Assembly: GCF_021556395.1 (NCBI RefSeq)
Contig: NZ_JAKGCS010000007.1
Span: forward strand, 124,001-188,000
DNA: 64,000 nucleotides
DNA from: Acuticoccus kalidii
GTDB lineage: Bacteria; Pseudomonadota; Alphaproteobacteria; Rhizobiales; Amorphaceae
Reading direction: 5' to 3'
Positions within the stretch are counted from its first letter, which is position 1. The number at the start of each line of letters is the position of its first letter. Made by a program: the position numbers and the translations under genes. This document shows positions 47,247-55,716 of this stretch, in pieces. The notes beneath the pieces were generated by a model that saw only the letters and a list, made by a program, of their open reading frames with translations, did not search any database and had not been told where the DNA came from.

Positions 47247-47708
47247 ATGCCCCACCCCCTCGACTGCGAAATCCGGTCCGACCAGCGGACCGATGACCCC
47301 CTCCGCCCGACCCGCATCCTGATCGCGGAGGACGAAGTCCTCGTCGGCTACACGCTGCAGCTTCTTCTGATGTCGGAATTCGACTGCGAGGTGCTCGGCC
47401 CGTTCATGCGCGTTTGCGATGCGCAACGGGCGGTCCTCGAGAACGAGATCGACTTCGCCATTCTCGACGTGCGGCTCAGAGACGGAGAGATCTACCCGGT
47501 CGCCGACATCCTCTTTCAGCGCAACATCCCCTTCGTCTTCCACAGCGGCCACGCCGAGGAGGAGGCGATCGGCGCCGCCTATGACGGTGCCCCCCTCCTC
47601 GACAAGCCGGCGAGCGACAGCGCGATCGTCCGCGCCATTCGCGAAGCCCTCGTCGAACCCTTCAAGGTTTCCACGCCCGAAATGACGAGCCGCGACCGCG
47701 CGCGATGA
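47247..47708 (+). CDS. Single-domain response regulator
   Basis: A 153-residue receiver protein without an output domain. Expected residues are present: acidic pocket ED at 28-29, phosphoacceptor D74 in AILDVRLRDGE, S100 (HSGH) and K120 (LDKPAS). The short N- and C-terminal extensions have no DNA-binding or enzymatic motif. It lies 9 bases after the HWE kinase and is likely phosphorylated by it, acting as a phosphate sink or through protein contact, as known for similar pairs. Confidence 0.93.
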   Translation: MPHPLDCEIRSDQRTDDPLRPTRILIAEDEVLVGYTLQLLLMSEFDCEVLGPFMRVCDAQRAVLENEIDFAILDVRLRDGEIYPVADILFQRNIPFVFHSGHAEEEAIGAAYDGAPLLDKPASDSAIVRAIREALVEPFKVSTPEMTSRDRAR

Positions 47709-47888
47709 TCGCGCCCCGCGCGGGAACGTCGCACCGCGCGGCCCGCGTCCTGCATCGCCTTGTGTTCCGGCGCGCCACAAAGCGGCCGTCTCTCCCGTGG
47801 GACGACAACGCAAACCGCTGTTGGCGTATTCCAGACGTGACATCGCCACCAAAGCACGGCAGTGCGAAGGGGCGATCGGAGACGGGAC

Positions 47889-49106
47889 ATGAAATACGCA
47901 CAACGGGCGCTCGACATCGCGCCATTCTTCGCGATGGAATTTTCAAAGCGGGCCGCCGCACTCGAGGCCGCCGGCCACAATGTGGCGAAGCTCAATATCG
48001 GCGAGCCGGATTTCGGCGCTCCGCCGGCAGTGCTCACGGCGATGGCCGATATCGCGAAGAGCGGCCAGCTGCCTTATACCGACGCTCTGGGCCTGCCCGC
48101 CCTTCGCGAGGCGATTGCCGGCTTCTACCGCTCCGCCCACGGGCTCGACATCGACCCGCAGCGGATCGTCGTCACGGCGGGTGCGTCGGCCGCTCTCCTC
48201 CTCGTGACGGCGGCGCTCGTCGATCCCGGCGACGAGGTGATCGTCGGCGACCCGTCCTATCCGTGCAATCGGCATTTTCTGTCCGGCTTCGGGGCGAGGG
48301 TGAAGCTCGTGCCGACCCGCGTCGAATCACGCTTTCAGCTTGATGCGGAGACGGTGCGCGCGAATTGGACCCCGGCAACGCGCGGGCTGATGATTGCGAC
48401 GCCCTCCAACCCGACCGGCACGTCGATCGTCCCCTCCGAGCTTGTCGAGACGTGCGCCTTCGCCGAAGGAAAGGGTGCCTGGCGCATCGTGGACGAGATT
48501 TATCTCAATCTCAGCGATGCCGACGCGGCGGGCAATCCGCCTCAGAGCGCGCTCGCGGTCGATCCGGGCGCGGTCGTCATCAACAGCTTCTCGAAATATT
48601 TCGGCATGACGGGCTGGCGGCTCGGTTGGTGCGTGCTGCCTGAGGACATGGTGCGGATCATGGAGCCGCTCGCGCAGAATTATTATATCTGCCCGTCCGC
48701 TCCCGCCCAGCGCGCGGCGCTTCAATGCTTCACCCCGGAATCGATCGCCGTCTGCGAGGCGCGCCGCGCCGAGTTCCAACGGCGCCGCGCCTTCGTCCTG
48801 TCCCGCCTCGCAGAGATTGGCCTTCCGGTGCCGGTTCCGCCCGACGGCGCGTTCTATGTCTATATCGACATTTCCGCGACGGGCCTCGACGCCATGCGCT
48901 TTTGCGAGCGCGCCGTCGAGGAGGCCCACGTCACGCTGACGCCGGGGCTCGATTTCGGTCACAGCGGGGCGGACAAATTCGTCCGCCTCTCCTACGCAGC
49001 CTCGATGGAGGATCTCGCCGAAGGGCTCGACCGATTGAAACGATTCATCAACCGGCTCGGCGGTGCCAACACGCCGATCATTCCCGCCGATGCAAAGTTA
49101 GCCTGA
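47889..49106 (+). CDS. PLP-dependent aminotransferase, class I/II
   Basis: Fold-type I aminotransferase, 405 residues. The PLP Schiff-base lysine is K236 in INSFSKYFGMTGWRLGW; N174 (TPSNPTGT), D202 and Y205 (VDEIYLN) complete the cofactor site, and the substrate-carboxylate Arg is expected near VRLSYA. It is of the AspC/alanine aminotransferase branch (NIGEPDFGAPP at the N-terminus), but the amino acid specificity is unclear. The ATG at 47889 has GGAGACGGGAC before it. It is a single-gene unit ending at a strong bidirectional terminator. Confidence 0.94.
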   Translation: MKYAQRALDIAPFFAMEFSKRAAALEAAGHNVAKLNIGEPDFGAPPAVLTAMADIAKSGQLPYTDALGLPALREAIAGFYRSAHGLDIDPQRIVVTAGASAALLLVTAALVDPGDEVIVGDPSYPCNRHFLSGFGARVKLVPTRVESRFQLDAETVRANWTPATRGLMIATPSNPTGTSIVPSELVETCAFAEGKGAWRIVDEIYLNLSDADAAGNPPQSALAVDPGAVVINSFSKYFGMTGWRLGWCVLPEDMVRIMEPLAQNYYICPSAPAQRAALQCFTPESIAVCEARRAEFQRRRAFVLSRLAEIGLPVPVPPDGAFYVYIDISATGLDAMRFCERAVEEAHVTLTPGLDFGHSGADKFVRLSYAASMEDLAEGLDRLKRFINRLGGANTPIIPADAKLA

Positions 49107-49124
49107 CCGGGCGGTCTGACAATC

Positions 49125-49155
49125 AAAACCCGGCATCGTCACGATGCCGGGTTTT
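49125..49155. terminator. Bidirectional terminator between aminotransferase and GxGxD-repeat gene
   Basis: AAAACCCGGCAT (49125-49136) pairs with ATGCCGGGTTTT (49144-49155), loop CGTCACG. A/T runs on both sides let it work for the two convergent genes. Confidence 0.9.
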
Positions 49156-49185
49156 GACGTTCCGGAATGCGGGCCGCCGTTCCGA

Positions 49186-50994
49186 TCAGACGGGATCGAT
49201 CCCGAACAATTCGGCATAGGAGTAGATGCCGTCATCGAACTCGAAGAGCTCGACATCGGCGACCAAGAGCTCCGTCCCGTCCCCGGTGATATGCCCGGTG
49301 AAGACACTCATGCCCGCCTCGAACATGAAATCTTCCATGTTGCCCGCGAGGACCAACAGATCCGTCTCGGTGCCGCCATCGACGGTGCCGAAGCCGCTGC
49401 CGATGTCGAACTCGTCGTCACCCGAGCCGCCGAAGAGTGTGGTGTTGTAGATGCCGCCGCTCGCGCCGCGCGCGATCAGCAAATCGTCCCCGTCGCCGAG
49501 CTGCAGCGTGCTGTCGACGATACCGTACGAGCCGGATCCCGGCGCAAGGTTCGCGCCGAAGACCGTCGACGCCCCCTTCGCGATCACCGTGTCATTGTCC
49601 GCGCCCATGTCGATCGTGGCGAGGACGATGCCCGCGGCAAATCCGAGTTCGCCGTCCGGATTGTCGATGTCCGCCTTGGCGATCAGCGTGTCGCGCCCCT
49701 CGCCCATGTGGATCGATTGGCTTTCGCCGCCTCGGATCGCGGCGGACGAGGACGTGATGCTTTCCGCATCGCCATCGAGCGACAGCTTGGCGAAGATGAG
49801 GTCGTCACCGGCGCCGGTCGAGACGCTGCCGCCGAGCGCCGCGCTCTGATCGGCCGCGGCCGAAGCGCCGACATCGATATCGAGTTTCGCGACGACACGA
49901 TCGTTGCCCTCGCCCGTCTCGATCATGCTGACATGATCGATCGCGGTGATGCTGGACACTTCGGAAAAATCACCGACATCGAGGGAGGTCGCCGCAATGA
50001 CGCGATCGTTGCCGGTGCCGGTCGTGATGGTCGTGCTGCCGATCGCGGTGGTGCCGCTCGCGGAGCTGTTCGCCCCACCGTCGGCGTCGACCATCGCCTT
50101 GACGACGTCATTCTGGGCGCCGGTGTCGATTTCGCTCTGCTCGATCCCGCGCACGGAGGAGAGGTTGGCGTTGTCGCCATGCTCCATCGAGGCCCGCGCG
50201 GTGATCCGGTCGAACCCGTTGCCCATGTCGATCTGGTGGCTGGTGATGGCGACCGCATAGCTCAGCGACACGATTTCCCCGTCGACGGACGCTGTGGCGA
50301 GGATCGTGTCGTGGCCCGCGCCCGCCTCGATCATGGACGTCGGGCCAGGGGCGCGCGCGGAGATGTCGTAAAGCTGGCCGAGGCCGACCACGGTCGCCAA
50401 CCCTGCGCTCCCCGCCTCGACCGAGCCGGAGGCCGAGGCGACGAGGAGGTCGCTGCCCTGGCCGAGATCGATCGTCGACCCGTTGGCAATGCCGACGAGG
50501 TGAAGGACCGCTTCGGGTCCACCGGCGTTGGTCCCCGTCGCGATTCCCGAGACGATATCGCTTCCACGCCCGGTTACGAGCAGCGGCTCCGTTTCGATCG
50601 GATCCGGCGCGAGCGTCACCACGTCGAGGCTGGGGCGGAGCTGCTCGTTCAATCGGAGACCAGCACCTTGGAAACCAGAGTTCTCGCCGCCGACCTCGAG
50701 CATGAGGCGTCCGCGGACGATATCCGCGTCCCAGCCGGTGTTCAGAATTTGGCTGATTTCGAAGCCCACGAAGCTCGCGTCGCCATCGGTCTCGCCGCTC
50801 GCCTGGAGCGTGCCGGAAATGAGATCGAAGCCGGGCCAAGTCCAGGTTTCTTGAACGGCGTTCGTGAGGCCGGTGTAGTAGCTGAACGCGCTCGGTTCCG
50901 TCACCACGTTTTTCGCGATCCCGACATCGCTGGAAAGCGTGAAATCGAACGAACTGAGATCCGCCCCGCCGTTCTGGACAATATTGATGGCCAT
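49186..50994 (-). CDS. Long-period GxGxD-repeat protein, RTX-related, unknown function
   Basis: A 602-residue acidic, Gly/Ala/Ser/Asp-rich protein with hardly any Lys and no Cys. Residues 1-130 form a non-repetitive N-terminal domain with no signal peptide. From about 139 to 530 there is an array in which a calcium-turn-like GxGxD occurs once per roughly 34 residues: the turn Asp lies at 146, 182, 229, 262, 296, 330, 365, 398, 435, 468, 504 and 527. Each turn is followed by a strand such as DRVVAKLDID or DTLIAKADID. The end (LLVADVELFEFDDGIYSYAELFG) resembles the C-terminus of RTX/type I-secreted proteins. GGGAGG lies eight bases before the ATG at 50994. Probably a secreted calcium-binding beta solenoid; enzyme motifs not seen. 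Confidence 0.85.
   Translation of the reverse strand: MAINIVQNGGADLSSFDFTLSSDVGIAKNVVTEPSAFSYYTGLTNAVQETWTWPGFDLISGTLQASGETDGDASFVGFEISQILNTGWDADIVRGRLMLEVGGENSGFQGAGLRLNEQLRPSLDVVTLAPDPIETEPLLVTGRGSDIVSGIATGTNAGGPEAVLHLVGIANGSTIDLGQGSDLLVASASGSVEAGSAGLATVVGLGQLYDISARAPGPTSMIEAGAGHDTILATASVDGEIVSLSYAVAITSHQIDMGNGFDRITARASMEHGDNANLSSVRGIEQSEIDTGAQNDVVKAMVDADGGANSSASGTTAIGSTTITTGTGNDRVIAATSLDVGDFSEVSSITAIDHVSMIETGEGNDRVVAKLDIDVGASAAADQSAALGGSVSTGAGDDLIFAKLSLDGDAESITSSSAAIRGGESQSIHMGEGRDTLIAKADIDNPDGELGFAAGIVLATIDMGADNDTVIAKGASTVFGANLAPGSGSYGIVDSTLQLGDGDDLLIARGASGGIYNTTLFGGSGDDEFDIGSGFGTVDGGTETDLLVLAGNMEDFMFEAGMSVFTGHITGDGTELLVADVELFEFDDGIYSYAELFGIDPV
49405..50580 (-). repeat. Array of about eleven 33-37-residue units with one GxGxD turn each
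   Basis: Codes residues 139-530. Spacings between successive turn Asp residues are 36, 47, 33, 34, 34, 35, 33, 37, 33, 36 and 23. Consensus per unit: S/T-x-I-D/E-x-G-x-G-x-D-x-h-h-A-x-x-x-h-D, then a variable Ser/Ala-rich stretch. Much longer period than classical nine-residue RTX. Confidence 0.85.
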
Positions 50995-51559
50995 TGTTGC
51001 CTCCCAAGCTCCACGCAATCAATTCAAGTATGGCGCGGTATTTCGACCATATCGCCGGTGTAACCGGCCAAACACGCAACCGCTTCAACCGGCTGACGCC
51101 TCACGATGCTTGGCGAACATCGGCAGACGCCAGCCTCGATTTGGCGTTTTCAGTGATCACATTAAGGCAAGATGAGATTTCGATGTGTCGGATCGTGGGA
51201 ACATGACGGATATTTTGGAATCCAACACCGAACAATTTTATCCAACAACAAGTCGGGAAGATGAGGCGCCGCACGCTCCCAGCAACGCGCGATGACGCGC
51301 GATGCGCGTTCAGCGACTATGGGGGGATGACAAAGGTCGCTTCACCGAGGCGGGATCATCGGCCGGCCCGATGAACGGCCGTGGTTGGACAGCGGTCGCG
51401 CCGGCCGCCCTCGCGCCCGGTTCACGCCCGCGCGGTCTTTGGCAGCGATCGGGGCAATGATCTCGGGGCAATGAGCGGAAATGCCGTCGACCACGCGACG
51501 AGGGGCGGCGGCGAAGCAGAGGCCCGGCCTGCCCCGCCGGCGACGGCGGGGCGGCGGCA
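50995..51559. other. Gene-free stretch upstream of the GxGxD-repeat gene
   Basis: No supportable gene. The part at about 51170-51260 is AT-richer than the rest and probably carries the promoter of the minus-strand repeat-protein gene. The remainder, 51290-51559, is ordinary high-GC sequence after the hydroxylase-like gene. Confidence 0.5.
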
Positions 51560-52342
51560 TCAATCCTTGGAGCCGTAGAACTCTTTCTCCCAGGCGCGGT
51601 GCTGCTTCACCGGCTCGGTCACGAACGGCATATAGCGCGCGATCTTGAGGATGGTCTCGTTGAGGCGGCGCAGCCCCGGCGGCAAGGGGCGGTGGACATC
51701 GATGAGGAGCACGACGCGCACGCCGTCGGTGTCATTCCACACTTCGTGCCGATAGGTGTCGTCGAAGACGACGCATTCGCCCTCGCGCCAATAGATCATC
51801 TCGTCGCCGACGGCCATGCGCACGTTCTCGCTCGGCTCGGGTACGACGAGCGCGAGATGCGAGCGGACGAGACCCTTATAGACGCCGCGATGGGCCGAGA
51901 TGTGCGAACCGGGGGCGAGGATCGAGAAGAAGGCGACCTCGCAATTGGGGATCGCATCGACGAGCCGCGCCGTTTCCGGGCAACGGTTGCAGTTCTCGTC
52001 GGCGCGCAGGCCGTAGGCGCGGAAGAAATAGGTCTTCCACCCATCGGTCTTGATGATTTTGCGCTGCGTCTTGGAGATGTACTGCATCGTCGGCAATTGG
52101 CCGGAGACGGGCAGCACCTCTTCGAGTTCGCGGCGGATCGTGGCCCAGTTCTTTTCCAACTCGGCGACCCACGGAAACTCGGTCTTGTCGAGAACAGCGG
52201 TGTCACCGACGAGCGAGCCCTTGCCCATCATGTGCTCGAGCTTGACGGTCATGGCCTTGCTCGGCCAATTGACCGCCTGCTTGATCCGCCTACCGAGCGT
52301 CATAGGAGGCTTCGGTTTTGGCGGTGCGACGGAGCCTTGCAT
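51560..52342 (-). CDS. Aspartyl/asparaginyl beta-hydroxylase family protein (LpxO-like)
   Basis: Predicted Fe(II)/2-oxoglutarate dioxygenase of 260 residues. The iron and co-substrate ligands are suggested by ISAHRGVYKG, RSHLALVVPEP and the DDTYRHEVWNDTDGVRVVLL stretch (His/Arg pair of the AspH fold). Bacterial members include LpxO, which 2-hydroxylates lipid A acyl chains, but also protein and small-peptide hydroxylases. A short amphipathic N-terminus (PMTLGRRIKQAVNW) could attach it to the membrane. GAGG lies before the ATG at 52342. It is divergent from the DadA-like gene. Substrate not assignable. Confidence 0.88.
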   Translation of the reverse strand: MQGSVAPPKPKPPMTLGRRIKQAVNWPSKAMTVKLEHMMGKGSLVGDTAVLDKTEFPWVAELEKNWATIRRELEEVLPVSGQLPTMQYISKTQRKIIKTDGWKTYFFRAYGLRADENCNRCPETARLVDAIPNCEVAFFSILAPGSHISAHRGVYKGLVRSHLALVVPEPSENVRMAVGDEMIYWREGECVVFDDTYRHEVWNDTDGVRVVLLIDVHRPLPPGLRRLNETILKIARYMPFVTEPVKQHRAWEKEFYGSKD

Positions 52343-52568
52343 ATAAGTCGCCTCACATTGTGTGTATGCGATGAAGAATCATCAGCCTTGCCCGGTCGCG
52401 TCAACTATGGTCCGCGACTGCGTCATGGCAACGCTAAATTTGCCCGAACCTCTATATATCCCAATCACGGGCCCGGTTTGCGGGATCGGGCGGCGGACGC
52501 GTGTCACGCAATCGCGGTAAAAGTTTGAACCTCCGCCAGGCACGGCGGGCGGTCAGGAGAAGAGAACG

Positions 52569-53798
52569 ATGAGCGCCGATGTCGCGATCGTGGGGGCCGG
52601 GATTGTCGGCCTCAGCACAGCCTTTGCCTTAATCCAACGCGGCCACCGCGTCACCATCATCGAGCGGGGCGAGATCGCGCGCGGGGCGAGTTACGGCAAT
52701 GCCGGCGCCTTCGCCTTCTCCGACGTGATGCCGCTCGCTTCGCCGGGAATCATGAAGAAGGCGCCGCGCTGGCTGCTCGATCCGGTCGGGCCGCTTAGCG
52801 TGCGGCCGTCTTATCTGCCCGCCCTCGCGCCGTGGCTCTATCGGTTCTGGCGGGCGAGCCGGGCGAGCGCGGCCGCCGGTTCGCTCACCGCACAAGCTGC
52901 GATGATGCGTCTGGCCCGCACCGAAGCGCCGGCCCTCCTCGACGCCGCCGGCCTCGCCGGGCATTTGCGGCGCGAAGGCGCGCTCGAAGTCTATGAAGGC
53001 GAGGCTTCGTTCAAGGCCGCCCTCGCCTCATGGGACGCCCGCGCCGCCGAGGGTGTCGCGTTCCACCATGTCACCGGGGCCGAACTCGCCGCCGCGCAGC
53101 CCGGCCTCTCCCCGCGCTTCACCCACGGCACGCTCATTCCCGGCTGGTGCACGATCAGCGATCCCTACGATTATGCGGTCGCCCTCGCCGACGTGGTGCG
53201 CGCGCGCGGGGGAACATTCGTCACGGGTGAGGTGAAGGCGATCGGCGACGGGCCGGTCGTCACCCTCGACGGGGAGACGATCGCGGCCGACCATGTCGTC
53301 ATCGCCGCCGGGGCGTGGTCGAAGCAGCTGACCGCGCCGCTCGGCGATCCGGTGCCGCTGGAGACCGAACGCGGCTACAACACCACGCTGCCGGCCGATG
53401 CCTTCGATCTCAAGCGTCATATCACCTTTCCCGAGCACGGGTTCGTCATCTCGCGGCTCAACTCGGGGGTTCGGGTCGGCGGGGCGGTCGAGCTCGGCGG
53501 GTTGAGGCTCGCGCCCAATTTCGCCCGCGCCGACGCCATGCTGGCGAAGGCGAAACGCTTCCTCCCCGACCTCGTCACCGAAGGTGGGCGGCAATGGATG
53601 GGGTTCCGCCCCTCGATGCCGGATTCACTGCCGGTGATCGGCCCGTCCCGGCGCGACCGACGGATCCTCTATGCCTTCGGTCACGGCCATCTCGGCCTCA
53701 CCCAATCGGCGGCGACCGCCCGCATCGTCGCCGACATGGTGGACGATATGGCACCGCCGCTCGACGTCGCCCCCTTCCGCGTCGCCCGCTTCTGGTGA
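52569..53798 (+). CDS. FAD-dependent D-amino-acid dehydrogenase-like oxidoreductase (DadA/LhpB type)
   Basis: DAO-superfamily flavoprotein of 409 residues. The FAD dinucleotide motif is VAIVGAGIVGLSTAFALIQRGH at about 5-26 (motif G-x-G-x-x-G), ending with IIERG; a C-terminal motif WMGFRPSMPDSLPVIGPS and GHGHLGLTQSAATARIVADM bind FAD and substrate. Relatives oxidise D-amino acids or D-hydroxyproline and feed electrons to quinones. GGAGAAGAG lies before the ATG. It is alone on its strand, without a racemase or proline-utilisation gene beside it, so the substrate remains open. Confidence 0.92.
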   Translation: MSADVAIVGAGIVGLSTAFALIQRGHRVTIIERGEIARGASYGNAGAFAFSDVMPLASPGIMKKAPRWLLDPVGPLSVRPSYLPALAPWLYRFWRASRASAAAGSLTAQAAMMRLARTEAPALLDAAGLAGHLRREGALEVYEGEASFKAALASWDARAAEGVAFHHVTGAELAAAQPGLSPRFTHGTLIPGWCTISDPYDYAVALADVVRARGGTFVTGEVKAIGDGPVVTLDGETIAADHVVIAAGAWSKQLTAPLGDPVPLETERGYNTTLPADAFDLKRHITFPEHGFVISRLNSGVRVGGAVELGGLRLAPNFARADAMLAKAKRFLPDLVTEGGRQWMGFRPSMPDSLPVIGPSRRDRRILYAFGHGHLGLTQSAATARIVADMVDDMAPPLDVAPFRVARFW

Positions 53799-53866
53799 CG
53801 GCGCGGCGCCCCGCCGCTTGCATTCTCTGCGAGAACGCCTCAGTAAATCCCATGAACTTTGTCGGG

Positions 53867-53890
53867 ATTTACATCCGTTCTGATGTAAAT
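53867..53890 (+). promoter_or_regulatory. Perfect inverted repeat upstream of the second RTX protease
   Basis: ATTTACAT (53867-53874) and ATGTAAAT (53883-53890) are exact complements separated by 8 bases, 32 bases before the ATG at 53922. The AT-rich arms contrast with the high-GC surroundings. The size and symmetry fit a dimeric repressor or activator site, possibly zinc- or iron-responsive; the regulator is unknown. Confidence 0.55.
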
Positions 53891-53921
53891 TCAGATCGTG
53901 ATCGAGGTTATAATTTCTCCA

Positions 53922-55127
53922 ATGAACTATTACGAGGCTATTCTCGCCGGAGACCATGCGCGCCACAACGGAATGACGGACGTCGGCGCGCCGGCGATCG
54001 TCACCTATCACTTCACCAGCGGCGACGACCTGTGGGATGGGCTCGCCGCGGCGGACGAGGCGCTGCAGACCGCGATGCGCCTTGCGACGCGGGCCGTGGA
54101 GCGTGTCGCCGGCGTCCTCCTCGTCGAGGTCGGCGAGGCGGCGGACGCGATGATCACGCTCTCCTACAACACCTTCGGCACCGGCGAATCGTGGGCCGGC
54201 ATTCCAGACGTCACGGCGAACCGCGCCCGCACCGTCAGCGAAATCGCGATGACGGACACCTATGAGAGCTTCGACCGCGGGTCCTACGGCTTCCAGGTCT
54301 TGCTGCACGAGGTCGGCCACGCCCTCGGTCTCAAGCACCCGTTCGACGGCGAGCCCACTCTCTCGGACCGGTTCGACAACACGAACCGCACGCTGATGAG
54401 CTACAACGATGTCGGCCACGACAAGGCGCAATATCGCTCGCTCGACCAGCAGGCGCTGAAATATCTATACGGCCCGCCAAAGGCTCTCGCCGGCGTCGAG
54501 GTCACCTTCGACGACGCGGCCCTCACGCTGCACGTGACGGGAACGAGCGGCGACGACACGCTGATCGGCGGCAATGACTTCAACCGCATTGTCGGCGGCC
54601 GCGGTCATGACGAGCTCTTCGGGCGCGATCTCGGCGACGTCTTGATCGGCGGATCCGGCAGCGACCGCCTCAGCGGCTTGCGCGGCAACGACACCATCGT
54701 CGGCGGTCCGGGCCACGACACGCTGATCGGCGGCCATGGCCGCGACGAACTCAACGGCAATGGCGGGCACGACATTCTGCACGGCGATGGCGGTCACGAC
54801 GCCCTGTTCGGCGGCGGCGGCCACGATACCCTCGATGGTGGGCGCGGCAACGACACGCTCGACGGCGGCGCGGGGTCCGACCTCCTCACCGGCGGACGTG
54901 GGGCGGACACGTTCGTCGTGACCCATTTGCGCGGCAACGATACCATCACGGATTTCGTGCAGGGACAGGATGTCCTCGACATGTCGGCGCTCGGGCTGCC
55001 GCTTTCGGCGATCCTCGCCCGCTTCCACGTCGACGGCGACGACATGGTGTTCGAGACCGACAACGGCACAGTCCGTCTCCTCGAGGCCGCGGCGCTCACC
55101 TTCACGGAGGCCGACTTCGCATTTTGA
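53922..55127 (+). CDS. Serralysin-type zinc metalloprotease with RTX repeats (copy 2)
   Basis: Paralogue of the protein at 31413-32621. Zinc motif HEVGHALGLKH starts at H129 and the Met-turn is LMSYN at M159, at exactly the same residue numbers as copy 1. The RTX array (about residues 208-330) has thirteen units, many with His before the turn Asp (GPGHDTL, GNGGHDIL, GDGGHDAL, GGGGHDTL). The end EADFAF fits a type I secretion signal. No signal peptide or propeptide. The ATG at 53922 (MNYYEAILAG) aligns with copy 1; a GTG at 53898 is an alternative, with neither having a strong Shine-Dalgarno sequence. No type I export genes or protease inhibitor are near. Confidence 0.9.
   Translation: MNYYEAILAGDHARHNGMTDVGAPAIVTYHFTSGDDLWDGLAAADEALQTAMRLATRAVERVAGVLLVEVGEAADAMITLSYNTFGTGESWAGIPDVTANRARTVSEIAMTDTYESFDRGSYGFQVLLHEVGHALGLKHPFDGEPTLSDRFDNTNRTLMSYNDVGHDKAQYRSLDQQALKYLYGPPKALAGVEVTFDDAALTLHVTGTSGDDTLIGGNDFNRIVGGRGHDELFGRDLGDVLIGGSGSDRLSGLRGNDTIVGGPGHDTLIGGHGRDELNGNGGHDILHGDGGHDALFGGGGHDTLDGGRGNDTLDGGAGSDLLTGGRGADTFVVTHLRGNDTITDFVQGQDVLDMSALGLPLSAILARFHVDGDDMVFETDNGTVRLLEAAALTFTEADFAF
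54543..54911 (+). repeat. RTX nonapeptide array, protease copy 2, histidine-rich
   Basis: Thirteen GGxGxDxLx-like units. In about seven of them the residue before the turn Asp is His, a feature not shared by copy 1, where Asn, Asp, Arg and Ala occur there. Confidence 0.85.
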
Positions 55128-55134
55128 CGCGCTC

Positions 55135-55185
55135 GGGGACCGATCGTTCGCAAAGGCGTTGTGTCCTGGTAGACCTTTGGTCCCC
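55135..55185 (+). promoter_or_regulatory. Hairpin between protease copy 2 and ureidoglycolate lyase genes
   Basis: GGGGACC (55135-55141) plus AAAGG (55152-55156) together complement CCTTTGGTCCCC (55174-55185), with a ten-base bulge. It lies 8 bases after the protease stop and ends 6 bases before the next ATG, so it may terminate the former or mask the ribosome site of the latter. Confidence 0.35.
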
Positions 55186-55191
55186 AGAGAC

Positions 55192-55686
55192 ATGCGGACG
55201 GACGGCCCCGTGCACACTCTTCCCATCGCTCCCCTGACGGCGGAGGCTTTCGCGCCCTTCGGCACGGTCGTCCCGGCGCCCGAGACCGCCGGGCGCCACT
55301 ATCACGACGACGGGCTTGCCACGCTCCGGCCGGCGGCGCGGCCGAGCCTGTCGGTCGCGCTCATCGAAGCGGCGGCGACGTTGCCGCTTGTCTGCACCAA
55401 GATGGAGCGCCATCCCTACTCCTCGCAGACCTTCATACCGATGGCGCCGGCGCGCTATCTGGTCCTCGTCGCGCCGCAGAACGTCGCCGGCGATGGACCG
55501 GCCATGGACCGCGCGGCCGCCTTCGTCGCCGAGGGGCTGACGGGCATCACCTATCGCGCCAACGTGTGGCATCATCCGATGACGGTGCTGTCCGCCCCTG
55601 CCCGCTTCGCGATCACGATGTGGCTCGATGGAACGACGGGCGACGAAGAGTTCGTCGATATCGATCCCCTCACCATAACCACCTGA
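55192..55686 (+). CDS. allA: Ureidoglycolate lyase (AllA family)
   Basis: Splits ureidoglycolate into glyoxylate and urea at the end of allantoin breakdown. The 164-residue protein has the family start LTAEAFAPFGTVV, KMERHPYSSQTFIPM with the active-site His, YLVLVAP, and the cupin-like YRANVWHHPMTVL end. The ATG at 55192 is used; a GTG at 55210 is a possible alternative (VHTLPIAPLTAEAF), and neither has a good Shine-Dalgarno sequence. pncA follows after 30 bases on the same strand. No other allantoin genes (allB, allC, uraH) are in the window. Confidence 0.85.
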   Translation: MRTDGPVHTLPIAPLTAEAFAPFGTVVPAPETAGRHYHDDGLATLRPAARPSLSVALIEAAATLPLVCTKMERHPYSSQTFIPMAPARYLVLVAPQNVAGDGPAMDRAAAFVAEGLTGITYRANVWHHPMTVLSAPARFAITMWLDGTTGDEEFVDIDPLTITT

Positions 55687-55716
55687 TTCCCGTTTCGATT
55701 GCCGAGGGAGGTTGCG

